From Vibrio sp. AND4 (GTDB lineage: Bacteria; Pseudomonadota; Gammaproteobacteria; Enterobacterales; Vibrionaceae), in the NCBI RefSeq assembly GCF_000171815.1, contig NZ_ABGR01000001.1, positions 434,001 through 498,000 on the forward strand: a stretch of 64,000 nucleotides of DNA, in the 5' to 3' direction. Below, in pieces: positions 34,819 to 44,369 of the stretch. Positions within the stretch are counted from its first letter, which is position 1, and every line of letters begins with the position of its first letter. Below the pieces are notes generated by a model, which did not search any database, was not told where the DNA came from, and saw nothing but the letters and a program-made list of their open reading frames with translations. Position numbers and translations under genes: made by a program.

Positions 34819-36816
34819 CTATTTTCTGATTAAATAAAGAAAGTATCCACCGCCAATCAGTGAGGCCAATAGTCCTGCTGGGAATTGCCAAGGGAACCAT
34901 AATGTCCTGCCAATCCAGTCTGCAGCAACCATAATTATCGCGCCTAAAAGTGCCGCCGTGAGCATTTGCGGTATCGCACGATATTGGTGGAGTGAGCGCG
35001 CCATATGCGGTGCTAACAAGCCAATAAAGCTCAATGGCCCAATGACGATGGTGCAAAGAGTGGTGAGTGCAGCAACAATAAGTAACAGCACTAATCTAAC
35101 CATGGTGGCGTTGAGACCGAGGCTCGCAGCCGTTACTTCACCAAGATTGACTAAGGTAATCCATCGATGAAGAGAGAGCGCTAGCATTCCCACCAAACAG
35201 ACACCACCAGCTAATAACCACACATCACCAAGGTTGACTAAATAAGTCGAACCTGACAACCAGGTAAGCAGGGCGGCAGCGTTATCGTGCCCTGAGCTCA
35301 TAGCAATTCTTAGTAGGGCATCGAGTCCGGCACTGAGTGCGATACCCGTCAATAAGGTCTGGGTCGGGGCGAAATTGTGTCGTCTGCCCATTAACCAGAC
35401 TAAGCCTGTCACTGAAGCCGCACCAAGAGTACCGAGTAACATTTGCTGATCCCGCTCAATCGCGACGCCAGTCAGAGTGCCCAGAACAAGCGCCAACGCG
35501 GCGCCAGAGCTTATCCCCAGAACTTCAGGGCTAGCCATTGGGTTGTTGGAGATACGCTGAATCAAGGTGCCAGCAAAAGCTAAACCGATCCCTGCCAGTA
35601 ATGCGACCATGATCCGTGGTACTCTCAGATCAAACAGCGACGGGGTCAGTGCCATGCTCCAGCCTGACAGCGTTCTACCGACCACTAATGCAATGATGAC
35701 AGTGGTCAACAGAACACAAACCAGCATTACAGCGACCCTCGTTACGGCGATAGTCTTATACTGACCAACCGAATCAGAGCGTGCTTTGAGATCTGACTGT
35801 AGCTTGGTTCGTTGCAACATCCAGAGTAAAAATGGCGCGCCAATCAGAGCGGTCATCGCTCCTGTCGGCAGCAACTCTCCTCCGACACCAGAAAAAGGTT
35901 GAATAATAAGATCAACAATCAACAGCAGCAGGCTGCCAATAAAGCCACTGAGCACAATCTGTTTTGCTAAGGTTCGTGCTCCCAGCATTCTTGCTATTGC
36001 TGGGGCAACGATACCGACAAAGCCAATCAAACCAACCTCACTGACTACGGCCGCCGTAACAAAAATGGCTAGCGAAAGGCACAGTAATTTAATCTGCTTG
36101 ATGTTGACCCCTAAAGAAGTGGCAACATTGTCACCAAACTGAAGGACGGACAGAGGTCTTTGTAGTATCAATAGTAGAAGAGTAGGGAAGGTAACAAGCG
36201 GCAAAAGCATTTGAGCACTCGACCAATCGTTCTGATTAAGTACGCCAGCCCCCCAGACAAAAACGGTCGTTAAGCTTTGCTCATGCAACAGCAATAGCAT
36301 GGTGTTGACTGAACCAAGGAATAGGCTGACCACCATTCCGGCCAAAATCATATGTAACGGTGAAAACCCTCTGTTAGCACTGAGAAGAAAAACCAACCCT
36401 GTCGCGAGACAGCCACCGATAAAAGCTGGAATAAAGTGAGGAATGTGGCTGGTGGTTGGCAAGAGTAGCAGACCGAGTACCATACCGAACTCAGCTCCGG
36501 CCGCGACACCCAGTGTGGTCGGAGAGGCGATAGGGTTGCGAAGCACAAACTGCATCACGCAGCCAGCAACCGCCAGTGCGAAGCCACAAATGAGTGCGAC
36601 TGCCAGTCTTGGCAGATAGGTGTAATGGGTAATGATATGTTGGTAGTTAGCTGAATCGAAGTGAAACACCGATTGCCAAATTAAACCGATCCCCTGTGAG
36701 TAGGGAGCAGTCACTTGCAGTAACCCAATGACCATAGCCATGACCGCGATGATGAGAAGCGTCGATTTAATAGTAAAGTTTTGGGTACTGCGTTGTGCGA
36801 TATTACTTGTGAACAT
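34819..36816 (-). CDS. fhuB: FhuB-type fused siderophore ABC permease
   Basis: 665 residues made of two FecCD permease modules in tandem (roughly residues 1-330 and 340-665), like E. coli FhuB (660). Each half has the conserved cytoplasmic loop with a G-x-x-x-A/P motif (NPIASPTTLGVAAGAEFG and NPMASPEVLGISSGAALA) and a later GLIGFVGIVAPAIAR-type stretch. It moves hydroxamate siderophores, here probably ferric aerobactin, across the inner membrane. Its ATG shares the A of the preceding stop (TAATG), so it is translationally coupled to the binding-protein gene. Confidence 0.92.
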   Translation of the reverse strand: MFTSNIAQRSTQNFTIKSTLLIIAVMAMVIGLLQVTAPYSQGIGLIWQSVFHFDSANYQHIITHYTYLPRLAVALICGFALAVAGCVMQFVLRNPIASPTTLGVAAGAEFGMVLGLLLLPTTSHIPHFIPAFIGGCLATGLVFLLSANRGFSPLHMILAGMVVSLFLGSVNTMLLLLHEQSLTTVFVWGAGVLNQNDWSSAQMLLPLVTFPTLLLLILQRPLSVLQFGDNVATSLGVNIKQIKLLCLSLAIFVTAAVVSEVGLIGFVGIVAPAIARMLGARTLAKQIVLSGFIGSLLLLIVDLIIQPFSGVGGELLPTGAMTALIGAPFLLWMLQRTKLQSDLKARSDSVGQYKTIAVTRVAVMLVCVLLTTVIIALVVGRTLSGWSMALTPSLFDLRVPRIMVALLAGIGLAFAGTLIQRISNNPMASPEVLGISSGAALALVLGTLTGVAIERDQQMLLGTLGAASVTGLVWLMGRRHNFAPTQTLLTGIALSAGLDALLRIAMSSGHDNAAALLTWLSGSTYLVNLGDVWLLAGGVCLVGMLALSLHRWITLVNLGEVTAASLGLNATMVRLVLLLIVAALTTLCTIVIGPLSFIGLLAPHMARSLHQYRAIPQMLTAALLGAIIMVAADWIGRTLWFPWQFPAGLLASLIGGGYFLYLIRK

Positions 36817-37715
36817 TAAGGTTTATTAACTAACTGTTGAGTGATATGGTCACTGAAACGTTGCGCGGCAATAAGGCCGCCGAAAGTCCAGATTGCAGGA
36901 AGCTCATAAACTGAGTTACTACGGGTAAATTCCATTGCCTGCCAAAGTGGTGACTGGTTAAGCTGTTTGCGCTCTTTCTCTTCGAGTGGGCCGAAAAGTA
37001 TTACGCTGGCACCTTGGTGTTCAGCGAGCTTTTCTACTCCGGTCGTGGTGAATCCCCACATGTTTGTGGTTTCTTTCCAGTCGTTGCGCATTCCCATTGC
37101 AGCAATCGTGTCTTGAGCTAAAGAGCCTTTACTATGAACACGCAGAGTCTTGTCGTTGATGAAGCGAGCAAAAATAACGGGTTTTTGTGAGGAACTGGCC
37201 GCCTCGATTTTACGGCCGTTTTCAGCTAAGCGCTGGTGGGTTTGGCTAATCAGTAATTCCGCTTGTTGTTGCTTGTTGAACAGTTGACCTAATGAGCGAG
37301 TAATGGATTCTGCTGACTTTAATGGTTGTTTCTTTTCGCTATAGATGGTGAAAACAAGCACTGGTGCGATCTGGTTGAGTTGCGGGTAAGCGGCCGCCAT
37401 GTGTTTGCTGATCAGTATTACATCCGGTTTCAACTCGCTTAGAAGCTCAAGGTTAGGTTCTCGGCGTGAGCCTACATCCGTAACTTGTGGGCTGAGCTCT
37501 GGTTTAGCTACCCATTGCTGATAACCCTGAGGATTGGTGACACCTTCAAGTTCAACACCTAAGCTAAGTACGGTTTCAGTTAATGCCCAGTCTAACGCAA
37601 TCACTTTTTTCGGTGACTGCTCAAACGTGCTCACGCCCATCTCATGTGTGATTTCGATTGCGTAGCTCTGAGCTGAGACGAATGTAGCAAACCAGATCAA
37701 GATTAACTTTTTCAC
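36816..37715 (-). CDS. fhuD: FhuD-type periplasmic siderophore-binding protein
   Basis: 299 residues with a signal peptide (MKKLILIWFATFVSAQSYA). The mature protein is a class III binding protein: VIALDWALTETVLSLGVELEGV, then DVGSRREPNLELLSELKPDVILIS, a long spine helix and WTFGGLIAAQRF near the end. It binds hydroxamate siderophores and delivers them to the fused permease. It lies 18 bases downstream of the ATPase gene in a three-gene importer operon. Confidence 0.92.
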   Translation of the reverse strand: MKKLILIWFATFVSAQSYAIEITHEMGVSTFEQSPKKVIALDWALTETVLSLGVELEGVTNPQGYQQWVAKPELSPQVTDVGSRREPNLELLSELKPDVILISKHMAAAYPQLNQIAPVLVFTIYSEKKQPLKSAESITRSLGQLFNKQQQAELLISQTHQRLAENGRKIEAASSSQKPVIFARFINDKTLRVHSKGSLAQDTIAAMGMRNDWKETTNMWGFTTTGVEKLAEHQGASVILFGPLEEKERKQLNQSPLWQAMEFTRSNSVYELPAIWTFGGLIAAQRFSDHITQQLVNKP

Positions 37716-37733
37716 AATGAATTCCTTCTTGGG

Positions 37734-38501
37734 TTAAGGGATATAGCTGATAGGTTGGCCAGTCGTTGGGTGAGGGAATAATGCCAGTTCCATACCGTAA
37801 ATTTTCATCAGAGTATCTGGTGTCATCAGATCTTTTGGAGTACCGGACGCAATCACTTTTCCTGAGTGAAGAGCAATCAAGCGGTCACTAAATTTGGCGG
37901 CCATATTGATATCATGCAATACCATGATAACCGTCAGCCCCAATGTCTGATTGAGTTCGCGGATTAATGCGAGTAGCTCGTGTTGATGGGCAACATCCAG
38001 TGCAGAAGTTGGCTCATCTAGCAAGATGCACTGGCTTTGCTGGGCAAGCAGCATTGCGACCCAAGCGCGTTGACGCTCGCCACCGGATAGCGTAGCCACA
38101 TATCTTTCTGCTAAGTCGCTCAGACCGACCTTTTCAATGGCTGATTCGACGATGGCATAGTCTTGATGGCTATAGCGCCCAAAGGCACCTTTCCATGGAT
38201 AACGCCCAAAACAGACCAGCTCACGTACCGTGACGCCATCGGTGACTGGTGGGTGCTGTGGCAGGTAAGCAACTTGATGAGCAAACTCCAGGTGGCTATA
38301 GGAGGAAACGGGCGTTTTTTGGAATAACACCTCGCCATGACTGGGCGCGTTTTGCCTGCTTAATAGTTTTATCAGAGTCGACTTACCGCAACCGTTATGC
38401 CCTAACAGAGTGGTAATCTCTCCTTGGGCGAAAGTCAGGTTAGTAGGAGAGAGAATGGTCTTGCCGTCGATTTCAAACGACGTGTCGACGAGTTGGTACA
38501 T
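37734..38501 (-). CDS. fhuC: FhuC-type siderophore ABC transporter ATPase
   Basis: 255 residues with a full set of ABC motifs: Walker A LLGHNGCGKSTL (about 33-43), Q-loop YLPQHPP, signature LSGGERQRAWVAML, Walker [13 protein letters not shown] and H-loop VLHDINMA. It powers import of ferric hydroxamate with the two genes that follow. First gene of the importer operon. The ATG lies 90 bases from the divergent MFS gene, and a Fur-box-like site sits in the gap. Confidence 0.93.
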   Translation of the reverse strand: MYQLVDTSFEIDGKTILSPTNLTFAQGEITTLLGHNGCGKSTLIKLLSRQNAPSHGEVLFQKTPVSSYSHLEFAHQVAYLPQHPPVTDGVTVRELVCFGRYPWKGAFGRYSHQDYAIVESAIEKVGLSDLAERYVATLSGGERQRAWVAMLLAQQSQCILLDEPTSALDVAHQHELLALIRELNQTLGLTVIMVLHDINMAAKFSDRLIALHSGKVIASGTPKDLMTPDTLMKIYGMELALFPHPTTGQPISYIP

Positions 38502-38554
38502 AGTGGGGTATCAAGTTGTGTTATTAATGACAATTCAGTAATCTTAACATATCG

Positions 38555-38583
38555 AAATAGAAATGATAATTGCTTTCATAATC
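38555..38583. promoter_or_regulatory. Fur-box-like site between fhuC and the MFS gene
   Basis: The core AAATGATAATTGCTTTCATA fits the Fur consensus well and sits between two divergent iron genes, so one site could repress both. Confidence 0.7.
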
Positions 38584-38645
38584 ACTTGTAAGTGTTAGCC
38601 TCTCCGGCCTCACTGACTTTTATTTGCCTTGATAGTGGTTTCAAT

Positions 38646-39860
38646 ATGATGACGTCAGTTACACAAAATAAAACCACCCAGTTGGGTGTCGTTGGCCTTG
38701 CGGCCGCCCTAATGGGCATTGGGCAGAATGGTCTGCTCGTTTCTCTGCCGTTTTTAGTTGAGCAGTCAGCGTTTAGTTTGTCGACTTGGTCAATTCTGAT
38801 TGCAGTCGGTAGCCTACTGTTTCTCCCGTCTGCCCCTTACTGGGGACGCTACAGCGATCGTCATGGACCCAAAATAGTCGTGGTGAGAGCCCTTGCAGGT
38901 ATGGCAGTCAGTTTTTTATTACTGAGCTTGTTTGCTTTTGTTAGTCACAGCAATGAATCACTGGTCAGTCTATGTTTGTTAGGGCTAGTGCTTGCGCGAG
39001 TGATTTATGGATGTACAGTTTCAGGCATGGTGCCAGCAAGCCAACATTGGGCAATTCTCCTGTGCGGTGAAGAAAACCGATTACAAGCCATCACCTCAGT
39101 CAGCATCGGTTTGAGCGCAGGGCGCTTGATTGGTCCACTGATCTCAATCTTGGTGTTAAAATTGTCGTCTTATGCGCCGTTAATGGTCATGGTGGCATTG
39201 CCCTGTGTGGCGCTGGCTGCTGCAATGATGCTTCCTTCACCAACTGTCAAAGCTAAAGCCGAACACAACAAAACTTCTTTGCCATGGTTACCACAAAGAA
39301 AACTGCTGCCTTATTTGTTCAGCGGTTTGCTTCTGTGCGCTGCGATTGCCTTGCTGCAATACAGTTTTTCTCCTCTGATTGGTGCCGTAACGCAATGGTC
39401 AACTGGGCAAATCAGTGATGCTATTGGTGTGCTATTAACCATCAGTGCTGCCTGCACTTTCGTCACCCAAATTATGGTGATCAAGAAGAAAAAGCTCACG
39501 CCACTCTCCATGTATCGAATTGGTTCTGTTCTGGTTTTGGTTGGATTTGCCTTGTTTCTTACCGCTAACATCTGGGTATTTGGTGTTGCGATGACTTTGA
39601 CGGCCTGTGGCGCTGCGCTGCTTGTGCCTGCATATACAAGCTCGGCGACAGAGTCGCAGCGTGACTTCCCGGGTGCAGTGGCCGGGTATATCTCAATGTT
39701 CCACACCATAGGCTATGGTGTGGCATCTTTGATGGCGGTGACGGCAACCATCTCCGCTCACTATCCAATTTATCTGTGTGTCACCTTTTCCTTGGTAATT
39801 GTCTTGATCGCTTATTTCGCAGTTAATAAACAACAGCCGGAGACGATAAAGGCCGCTTAG
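38646..39860 (+). CDS. MFS transporter, probable aerobactin exporter
   Basis: 404 residues from the ATG at 38646 (an upstream GTG at 38592 would add 18 residues, and ATG 38649 is also possible). Twelve membrane segments are expected. The MFS motif A appears as GRYSDRHGPKIVVV between helices 2 and 3. Position inside an aerobactin locus, divergent from the importer and behind a Fur-like site, makes export of the new siderophore the likely role, as for IucE- or PvsC-type exporters. The stop overlaps the end of the convergent FhuF-like gene by four bases. Confidence 0.85.
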   Translation: MMTSVTQNKTTQLGVVGLAAALMGIGQNGLLVSLPFLVEQSAFSLSTWSILIAVGSLLFLPSAPYWGRYSDRHGPKIVVVRALAGMAVSFLLLSLFAFVSHSNESLVSLCLLGLVLARVIYGCTVSGMVPASQHWAILLCGEENRLQAITSVSIGLSAGRLIGPLISILVLKLSSYAPLMVMVALPCVALAAAMMLPSPTVKAKAEHNKTSLPWLPQRKLLPYLFSGLLLCAAIALLQYSFSPLIGAVTQWSTGQISDAIGVLLTISAACTFVTQIMVIKKKKLTPLSMYRIGSVLVLVGFALFLTANIWVFGVAMTLTACGAALLVPAYTSSATESQRDFPGAVAGYISMFHTIGYGVASLMAVTATISAHYPIYLCVTFSLVIVLIAYFAVNKQQPETIKAA

Positions 39861-40582
39861 CGTTTATTATCCGGATGTCTTGGACAGTCACTGCATAATT
39901 GACGCCCTTGGCATTTATAAACTAAGCAACAACTGGTTCGAACCAGGTGCAGTTTTTCTGAATGAGTATTGTAGCTGAGGGTATTCAGCAGTTTTTCTGG
40001 TAGTTGACAGGCTTGTAACCACAACCTAGCTTGCTGCATTAGGAACGCTTCATCCAAATAAGGGGCGAACTGATGCAGTTTTACTATGCATCCAAGTACT
40101 CCATCGGCGAAAAGGTGGCGCGTAAATCCAGGACGAATACGGGTCCACTGACTCATCTCGGTTCGGAAGTAATCAAATAGCTCTACCAGCTGCTTACCAG
40201 CCTGTTCAATCAGCTCTGATTCTGTACCTTGCGAGTAGTCCGATGATTCAAATTGAAAGCCGCCTATAAAATTAGGCTGAACTTTTTGTGCCATTGCTGT
40301 CAGGTTAGGTAAACCTCGGCAGGCATAAATGGAGATAAATGCGACGTAAATTGGTTGCCAGCAAAGTAGAGTCCATGTGCGGGTTAACCAATAAGGAGAG
40401 CCGGCTTCTGGGTGCTCTTTCTCAAGGCTTAAATAGAGTTCGCGAATAGTCTGTGAGCAGGGGTGACCAAGATGAATTAACGACGAATCTCCCGTCGCTA
40501 AAGGAGCTAATTGACCATCTAGATAGGGGATGACCTGCTTGGAATGCTCAAACAGATGTTCAAAGAACGAATGCTCACTCAT
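39857..40582 (-). CDS. FhuF-like siderophore-iron reductase
   Basis: 241 residues. The C-terminus has the hallmark CC-x10-C-x2-C cluster (Cys218, 219, 230 and 233, within SCCLVYKCQGRQLCSDC), which binds a 2Fe-2S centre in the FhuF family. Such proteins reduce iron from imported hydroxamate siderophores in the cytoplasm. The rest of the protein is a conserved but less distinctive helical domain. It is convergent with the MFS gene and has its own Fur-box-like site upstream. Confidence 0.85.
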   Translation of the reverse strand: MSEHSFFEHLFEHSKQVIPYLDGQLAPLATGDSSLIHLGHPCSQTIRELYLSLEKEHPEAGSPYWLTRTWTLLCWQPIYVAFISIYACRGLPNLTAMAQKVQPNFIGGFQFESSDYSQGTESELIEQAGKQLVELFDYFRTEMSQWTRIRPGFTRHLFADGVLGCIVKLHQFAPYLDEAFLMQQARLWLQACQLPEKLLNTLSYNTHSEKLHLVRTSCCLVYKCQGRQLCSDCPRHPDNKR

Positions 40583-40641
40583 TGGGTAGTGCTTATCTTT
40601 GCTAACTATGGAACTACAGAATAAATAATTATATCACTAAC

Positions 40642-40664
40642 TACAATCGATTCTCATTACGGTT
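40642..40664 (-). promoter_or_regulatory. Fur-box-like site upstream of the FhuF-like gene
   Basis: The minus strand reads GTAATGAGAATCGATTGTAG, a good match to the ATGATAATCATT core, about 60 bases before the start codon. Confidence 0.65.
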
Positions 40665-40804
40665 TATATAAAAAGCAATTAAAAGATTGATTGCGGATAA
40701 ATGGATTTATCTACACCTCACTGATTTTTCATAATTTTCTTACATTCGCAGTTGAATTCAGGCTTATACTTAGGCCACACCATTAATACAAAGAGCGAAA
40801 GCAA

Positions 40805-41518
40805 ATGAACAACCGCGGATTACACGGACTTTTCCTTTTAGGTTCACTAACATTAATTGGCTGTTCTTCCACAAACGGCATTGTCACCGATAACGCAGAT
40901 TCTCAAGCGCTTGTTGAGCTAAAAAGCGCGGATGAGGCCACTATTGCAACTTGGATTGACCAAAGCATTCTGATCCCACAGGGGCTTTCTTTAGAAGTGG
41001 ACAAGATTCGTTATGTCACCGGGTCTGCTGATTTAAATAGCGACGGTATCGCAGAACATTTCGTATTGCTTCAGGATCGTTACTTCTGTGGAAGTGGTGG
41101 TTGTGCCGCTTATCTTTTGGATAACGAGGGCAAAGTAATTAACCGCATGTCGGTGACTCGAACGCCAGTAGCATTATTGGACAGTTACCGTAACGGCTGG
41201 CAAGACTTTGTGGTGTGGAGCAATGGTGCTTATCGTCAGATGAGTTACAACGGTGAGTCATATCCGACTAATCCTTCTGTTGAGCCGAAAGTCGACCGTA
41301 ATACTCAAGTACAGACGGCGACGGCTTATGTGATGGCGACAGAGCTGTACCAGCAAGATGGTTACGATATAACTCCGGTCGATGACGAAGAAATTTGGAC
41401 ACAGCCTGACGTATATCACTTTACCTTTAAACACCATGGCGATCCGCAACATGTTTATAATGCAACGGTGAACTTGAACAGTGGTGATGTGGATGTTAAA
41501 GCGGTGCTGATGCAATAA
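40805..41518 (+). CDS. Putative lipoprotein of unknown function
   Basis: 237 residues with a lipoprotein signal ending in LIGC (Cys20). The mature part contains an acidic loop reading DLNSDGIAEHFVLL (near residue 77), an FG-GAP or calcium-binding-like pattern. A CGSGGC pair of cysteines follows. Downstream strands are interrupted by Asn- and Tyr-rich turns. I do not recognise a family. It stands alone between the aerobactin and fru regions, with a terminator after it. Confidence 0.7.
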   Translation: MNNRGLHGLFLLGSLTLIGCSSTNGIVTDNADSQALVELKSADEATIATWIDQSILIPQGLSLEVDKIRYVTGSADLNSDGIAEHFVLLQDRYFCGSGGCAAYLLDNEGKVINRMSVTRTPVALLDSYRNGWQDFVVWSNGAYRQMSYNGESYPTNPSVEPKVDRNTQVQTATAYVMATELYQQDGYDITPVDDEEIWTQPDVYHFTFKHHGDPQHVYNATVNLNSGDVDVKAVLMQ

Positions 41519-41536
41519 ATCGGCACGTTAAATCAG

Positions 41537-41573
41537 AAAAAGGCGGACACTTCTTAAAGCGTTCGCCTTTTTT
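41537..41573. terminator. Bidirectional terminator
   Basis: AAAGGCGGAC pairs with GTTCGCCTTT (one G-U pair), with A-rich and T-rich flanks on both sides. It serves the lipoprotein gene and the convergent fruA. Confidence 0.88.
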
Positions 41574-41630
41574 GGATGTATCGTTAACACTTTTAGATGG
41601 TTTGATAACCTCTAAGCTGTGTGGTTACGA

Positions 41631-43364
41631 TTAAGCAATGGCTTGCTGTTTTTCTTCAGCTTTGTTTTTTAAGAACGCGTAAGTGAAGCCAGTTACTGCG
41701 GTACCTGCTGCGATTGCGACTAAGTACAGCAGCACAGGAGAGATTGCATTAGGGATAAGTAGAACGAACAGGCCACCATGTGGTGCCATTAGTTTTGCAC
41801 CGAACAGCATTGAAAGAGCACCGGTTAGAGCGCCACCTGCCATACAAGATGGGATGACTCGCATAGGATCTTTTGCTGCGAATGGGATTGCACCTTCAGA
41901 GATAAAGCACAGACCAAGAACAAATGAAGCTTTGCCTGCTTCGCGCTCACTTTGCTCAAATTTGTTCTTCGCAATAAACGTAGCAAGCCCCATACCAAGT
42001 GCTGGAACCATACCCGCCGCCATAATTGCAGCCATCGGAGCGTAAGTTTGTGATGCTAACAGGCCCACACCAAATGCGTACGCGGCTTTGTTTACTGGAC
42101 CTCCTAGGTCGAAACACATCATTGCACCTAGGACAATGCCTAACAGAACGGCACTGTCAGAACCCATGTTGTTTAGGAAGTCAGTTAGGCCGTTCATGAT
42201 GCCTGAAACCGGACCACCCACGATGTAAATCATCACTAGACCCGTAAACAGTGTTGCCACGAATGGGATAATAAGGATCGGTTTAAGCGCTTCCATTGAT
42301 TGCGGTAATGTTACTTTGTCAGCGAGGAGCTTCGCTGCATATCCGGCAATAAAACCTGCTGCGATACCACCAAGGAAACCTGCACCAGTAGAGCTTGCAA
42401 GCATGCCGCCCACAAGGCCCGGAGCCAGACCAGGGCGATCAGCAATAGAGAAAGCAATGTATCCCGCAAGCACAGGGATCATCAGCGCAAATGCTGATCC
42501 ACCACCGATGTTCATTAGCGCTGCGGCTAACGTGCCTTCCTCTTTAAATGCTTCGATACCAAAGACAAAAGACAGGGCGATGATCAATCCACCAGCAACC
42601 ACGACTGGAAGCATGTGAGAGACCCCAGTCATTAGGTGTTTGTATGCGCCTTTCTTTTCATCTGTTGCTGAAGAAGAATCAGAAGAGCCGGAATGTTGGT
42701 ATGTGCTGGCTTGTTCAAACGCTCTGTCCATCTCTTCCGCTGTTTTCTTTAGAGCAGGGCCAGTTTTTGTGCGGTACATTTTCTTGCCGTTAAAACGGTC
42801 AAGCGGAACTTCAATGTCCGCTGCAATGATGACCAGATCAGCGTCTGCGATTTCTTGGTCAGTCAGCTGGTTTTTCGCACCGACTGAACCACGTGTTTCG
42901 ACTTTGATTTGGTGACCACGGCGCTTGCCCTCTTTTTCAAGCGCTTCTGCTGCCATGAAGGTGTGTGCTACCCCTGTTGGGCATGCGGTGATAGCAACGA
43001 TCTTTTTCGTCTTTGATGGGTTTTCTGTTGGCGCTTTAAAGGTGGTTGCTCCTGCTAATGTCGCCGCATTTTCTACCGCTGTTTTAAGGAAAGTAGAGGC
43101 GTCTTTTGCAACCGTGCCGATGTCTGCTTGATAGACTTTTTTACCGACGAAACGAGAAGTATCAATGGGTGTGTTGGCTGCAATTACGATCGTTTCTGCT
43201 TGCTCAATGTCAGCCTCTGTCAGCTGTGTTGGTTCAATGACACTTGATTGACACTCAATCTTCGCGTTCCAACCAAGCTTAGCTGCTGCTTGTTCTAGTA
43301 GGCCAGCCGCAATGATGCAGTTTGCAACACCGCTAGGGCAAGCGGTAATAATGGCAATATTCAT
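41631..43364 (-). CDS. fruA: PTS fructose transporter, EIIB'BC
   Basis: 577 residues. Two EIIB-like domains come first: a B' domain with ACPSGVANC (Cys9) and the active B domain with ITACPTGVAHTF, whose phospho-cysteine is Cys128. A linker of Ser and Gly follows, then a membrane EIIC domain (about 235-570) with motifs such as GGPVNKAAYAFGVG and HGGLFVLL. It takes up and phosphorylates fructose to fructose-1-phosphate. Last gene of fruB-fruK-fruA. AAGG nine bases before the ATG supports the start. Confidence 0.95.
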   Translation of the reverse strand: MNIAIITACPSGVANCIIAAGLLEQAAAKLGWNAKIECQSSVIEPTQLTEADIEQAETIVIAANTPIDTSRFVGKKVYQADIGTVAKDASTFLKTAVENAATLAGATTFKAPTENPSKTKKIVAITACPTGVAHTFMAAEALEKEGKRRGHQIKVETRGSVGAKNQLTDQEIADADLVIIAADIEVPLDRFNGKKMYRTKTGPALKKTAEEMDRAFEQASTYQHSGSSDSSSATDEKKGAYKHLMTGVSHMLPVVVAGGLIIALSFVFGIEAFKEEGTLAAALMNIGGGSAFALMIPVLAGYIAFSIADRPGLAPGLVGGMLASSTGAGFLGGIAAGFIAGYAAKLLADKVTLPQSMEALKPILIIPFVATLFTGLVMIYIVGGPVSGIMNGLTDFLNNMGSDSAVLLGIVLGAMMCFDLGGPVNKAAYAFGVGLLASQTYAPMAAIMAAGMVPALGMGLATFIAKNKFEQSEREAGKASFVLGLCFISEGAIPFAAKDPMRVIPSCMAGGALTGALSMLFGAKLMAPHGGLFVLLIPNAISPVLLYLVAIAAGTAVTGFTYAFLKNKAEEKQQAIA

Positions 43365-43383
43365 ACTGAAAACCTTTTGTTCC

Positions 43384-44358
43384 TTAGTTTTTGTCTGAGT
43401 TCGAATTAGGGGAAAGCTCGATAATTTCTGTTTGGCGCTTAATACTTTCCAGATCTTCCTGACTGGTTAGGCCAACGCCAACTTGGCTCACTGCGAGTGC
43501 AGAGAGTGCCGTAGCGAAGCGCAGTAAGTCGCTTTTCGGTAATACTTGCATGTGGCCCCAGCAAAGGCCTGCAACAAGGGTATCGCCAGCACCAACCGTG
43601 CTTACTACCTTCATTTTTGGTGGTTGTGATCGTAACCATTTACCTTGGTTAAGCCACATCACACCATCTTCACCCATAGAAACGACGATGTTTTCAATGC
43701 CTTTATCGCTAAGCGTTTGCGCCGCAGTTTGGCATTGCTCGGGTGTGGTTAGGTGTTCACCAACTAAGTCGCTGAGCTCTTCATCGTTTGGTTTGATCAA
43801 CCAAGGGTGTGCGTCGAGACCAGCGCGCAGTGCAGTTTTACTGCTATCGAAGAAAACTTTTTTGCCTTGCTGGTGCAGTTTTTCAATCCACGTAGCACAC
43901 TGTTCAGCCTTGACGCCACCGGGTAAACTGCCTGCCAGTACAAAGTAATCGTGTGTTTCTGCAAGGCGGAATAAGGTGTGTTCAAAGCGTGTAATTTCTT
44001 CGGTTGTTACCTGAACGCCGGGGAAATTGATGTCACTCACTCGGCCATCGGCTTCCACCAATTTCACGTTGATACGCGTTGCGCCTTCGACTTCAACAAA
44101 CTCATTTTTTACGTTGATGTCGTCAAATAGCTGGTGGAATAGTTCTGGATTGTCTTTACCAAGGAAGCCAGTCACGGTTACCTCAGCACCTAGGTCACTC
44201 AGCACTTTTGCAACGTTTACACCTTTACCCGCTGCATGTAAGTTACTCTTTTCCACTAGGCTAACGGATCCCACTTTTAGCGAGTCTAGTGAGCCAGTCA
44301 GGTCAAGTGCTGGGTTAAGAGTGATGGTAACGACCTTGTTTGTCTGCAATGCTGTCAT
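43384..44358 (-). CDS. fruK: 1-phosphofructokinase
   Basis: 324 residues of the PfkB family: ITLNPALDLTG at the start, the substrate motif GKGVNVAKVLSDLG (about 43-56), a mid DFVL-type strand region and the catalytic signature STVGAGDTLVAGLCWG near residue 250. It converts fructose-1-phosphate to fructose-1,6-bisphosphate. The gene lies 11 bases downstream of fruB and 19 upstream of fruA. GGAG seven bases before ATG. Confidence 0.95.
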   Translation of the reverse strand: MTALQTNKVVTITLNPALDLTGSLDSLKVGSVSLVEKSNLHAAGKGVNVAKVLSDLGAEVTVTGFLGKDNPELFHQLFDDINVKNEFVEVEGATRINVKLVEADGRVSDINFPGVQVTTEEITRFEHTLFRLAETHDYFVLAGSLPGGVKAEQCATWIEKLHQQGKKVFFDSSKTALRAGLDAHPWLIKPNDEELSDLVGEHLTTPEQCQTAAQTLSDKGIENIVVSMGEDGVMWLNQGKWLRSQPPKMKVVSTVGAGDTLVAGLCWGHMQVLPKSDLLRFATALSALAVSQVGVGLTSQEDLESIKRQTEIIELSPNSNSDKN

Positions 44359-44369
44359 CCTCTTGCTCC

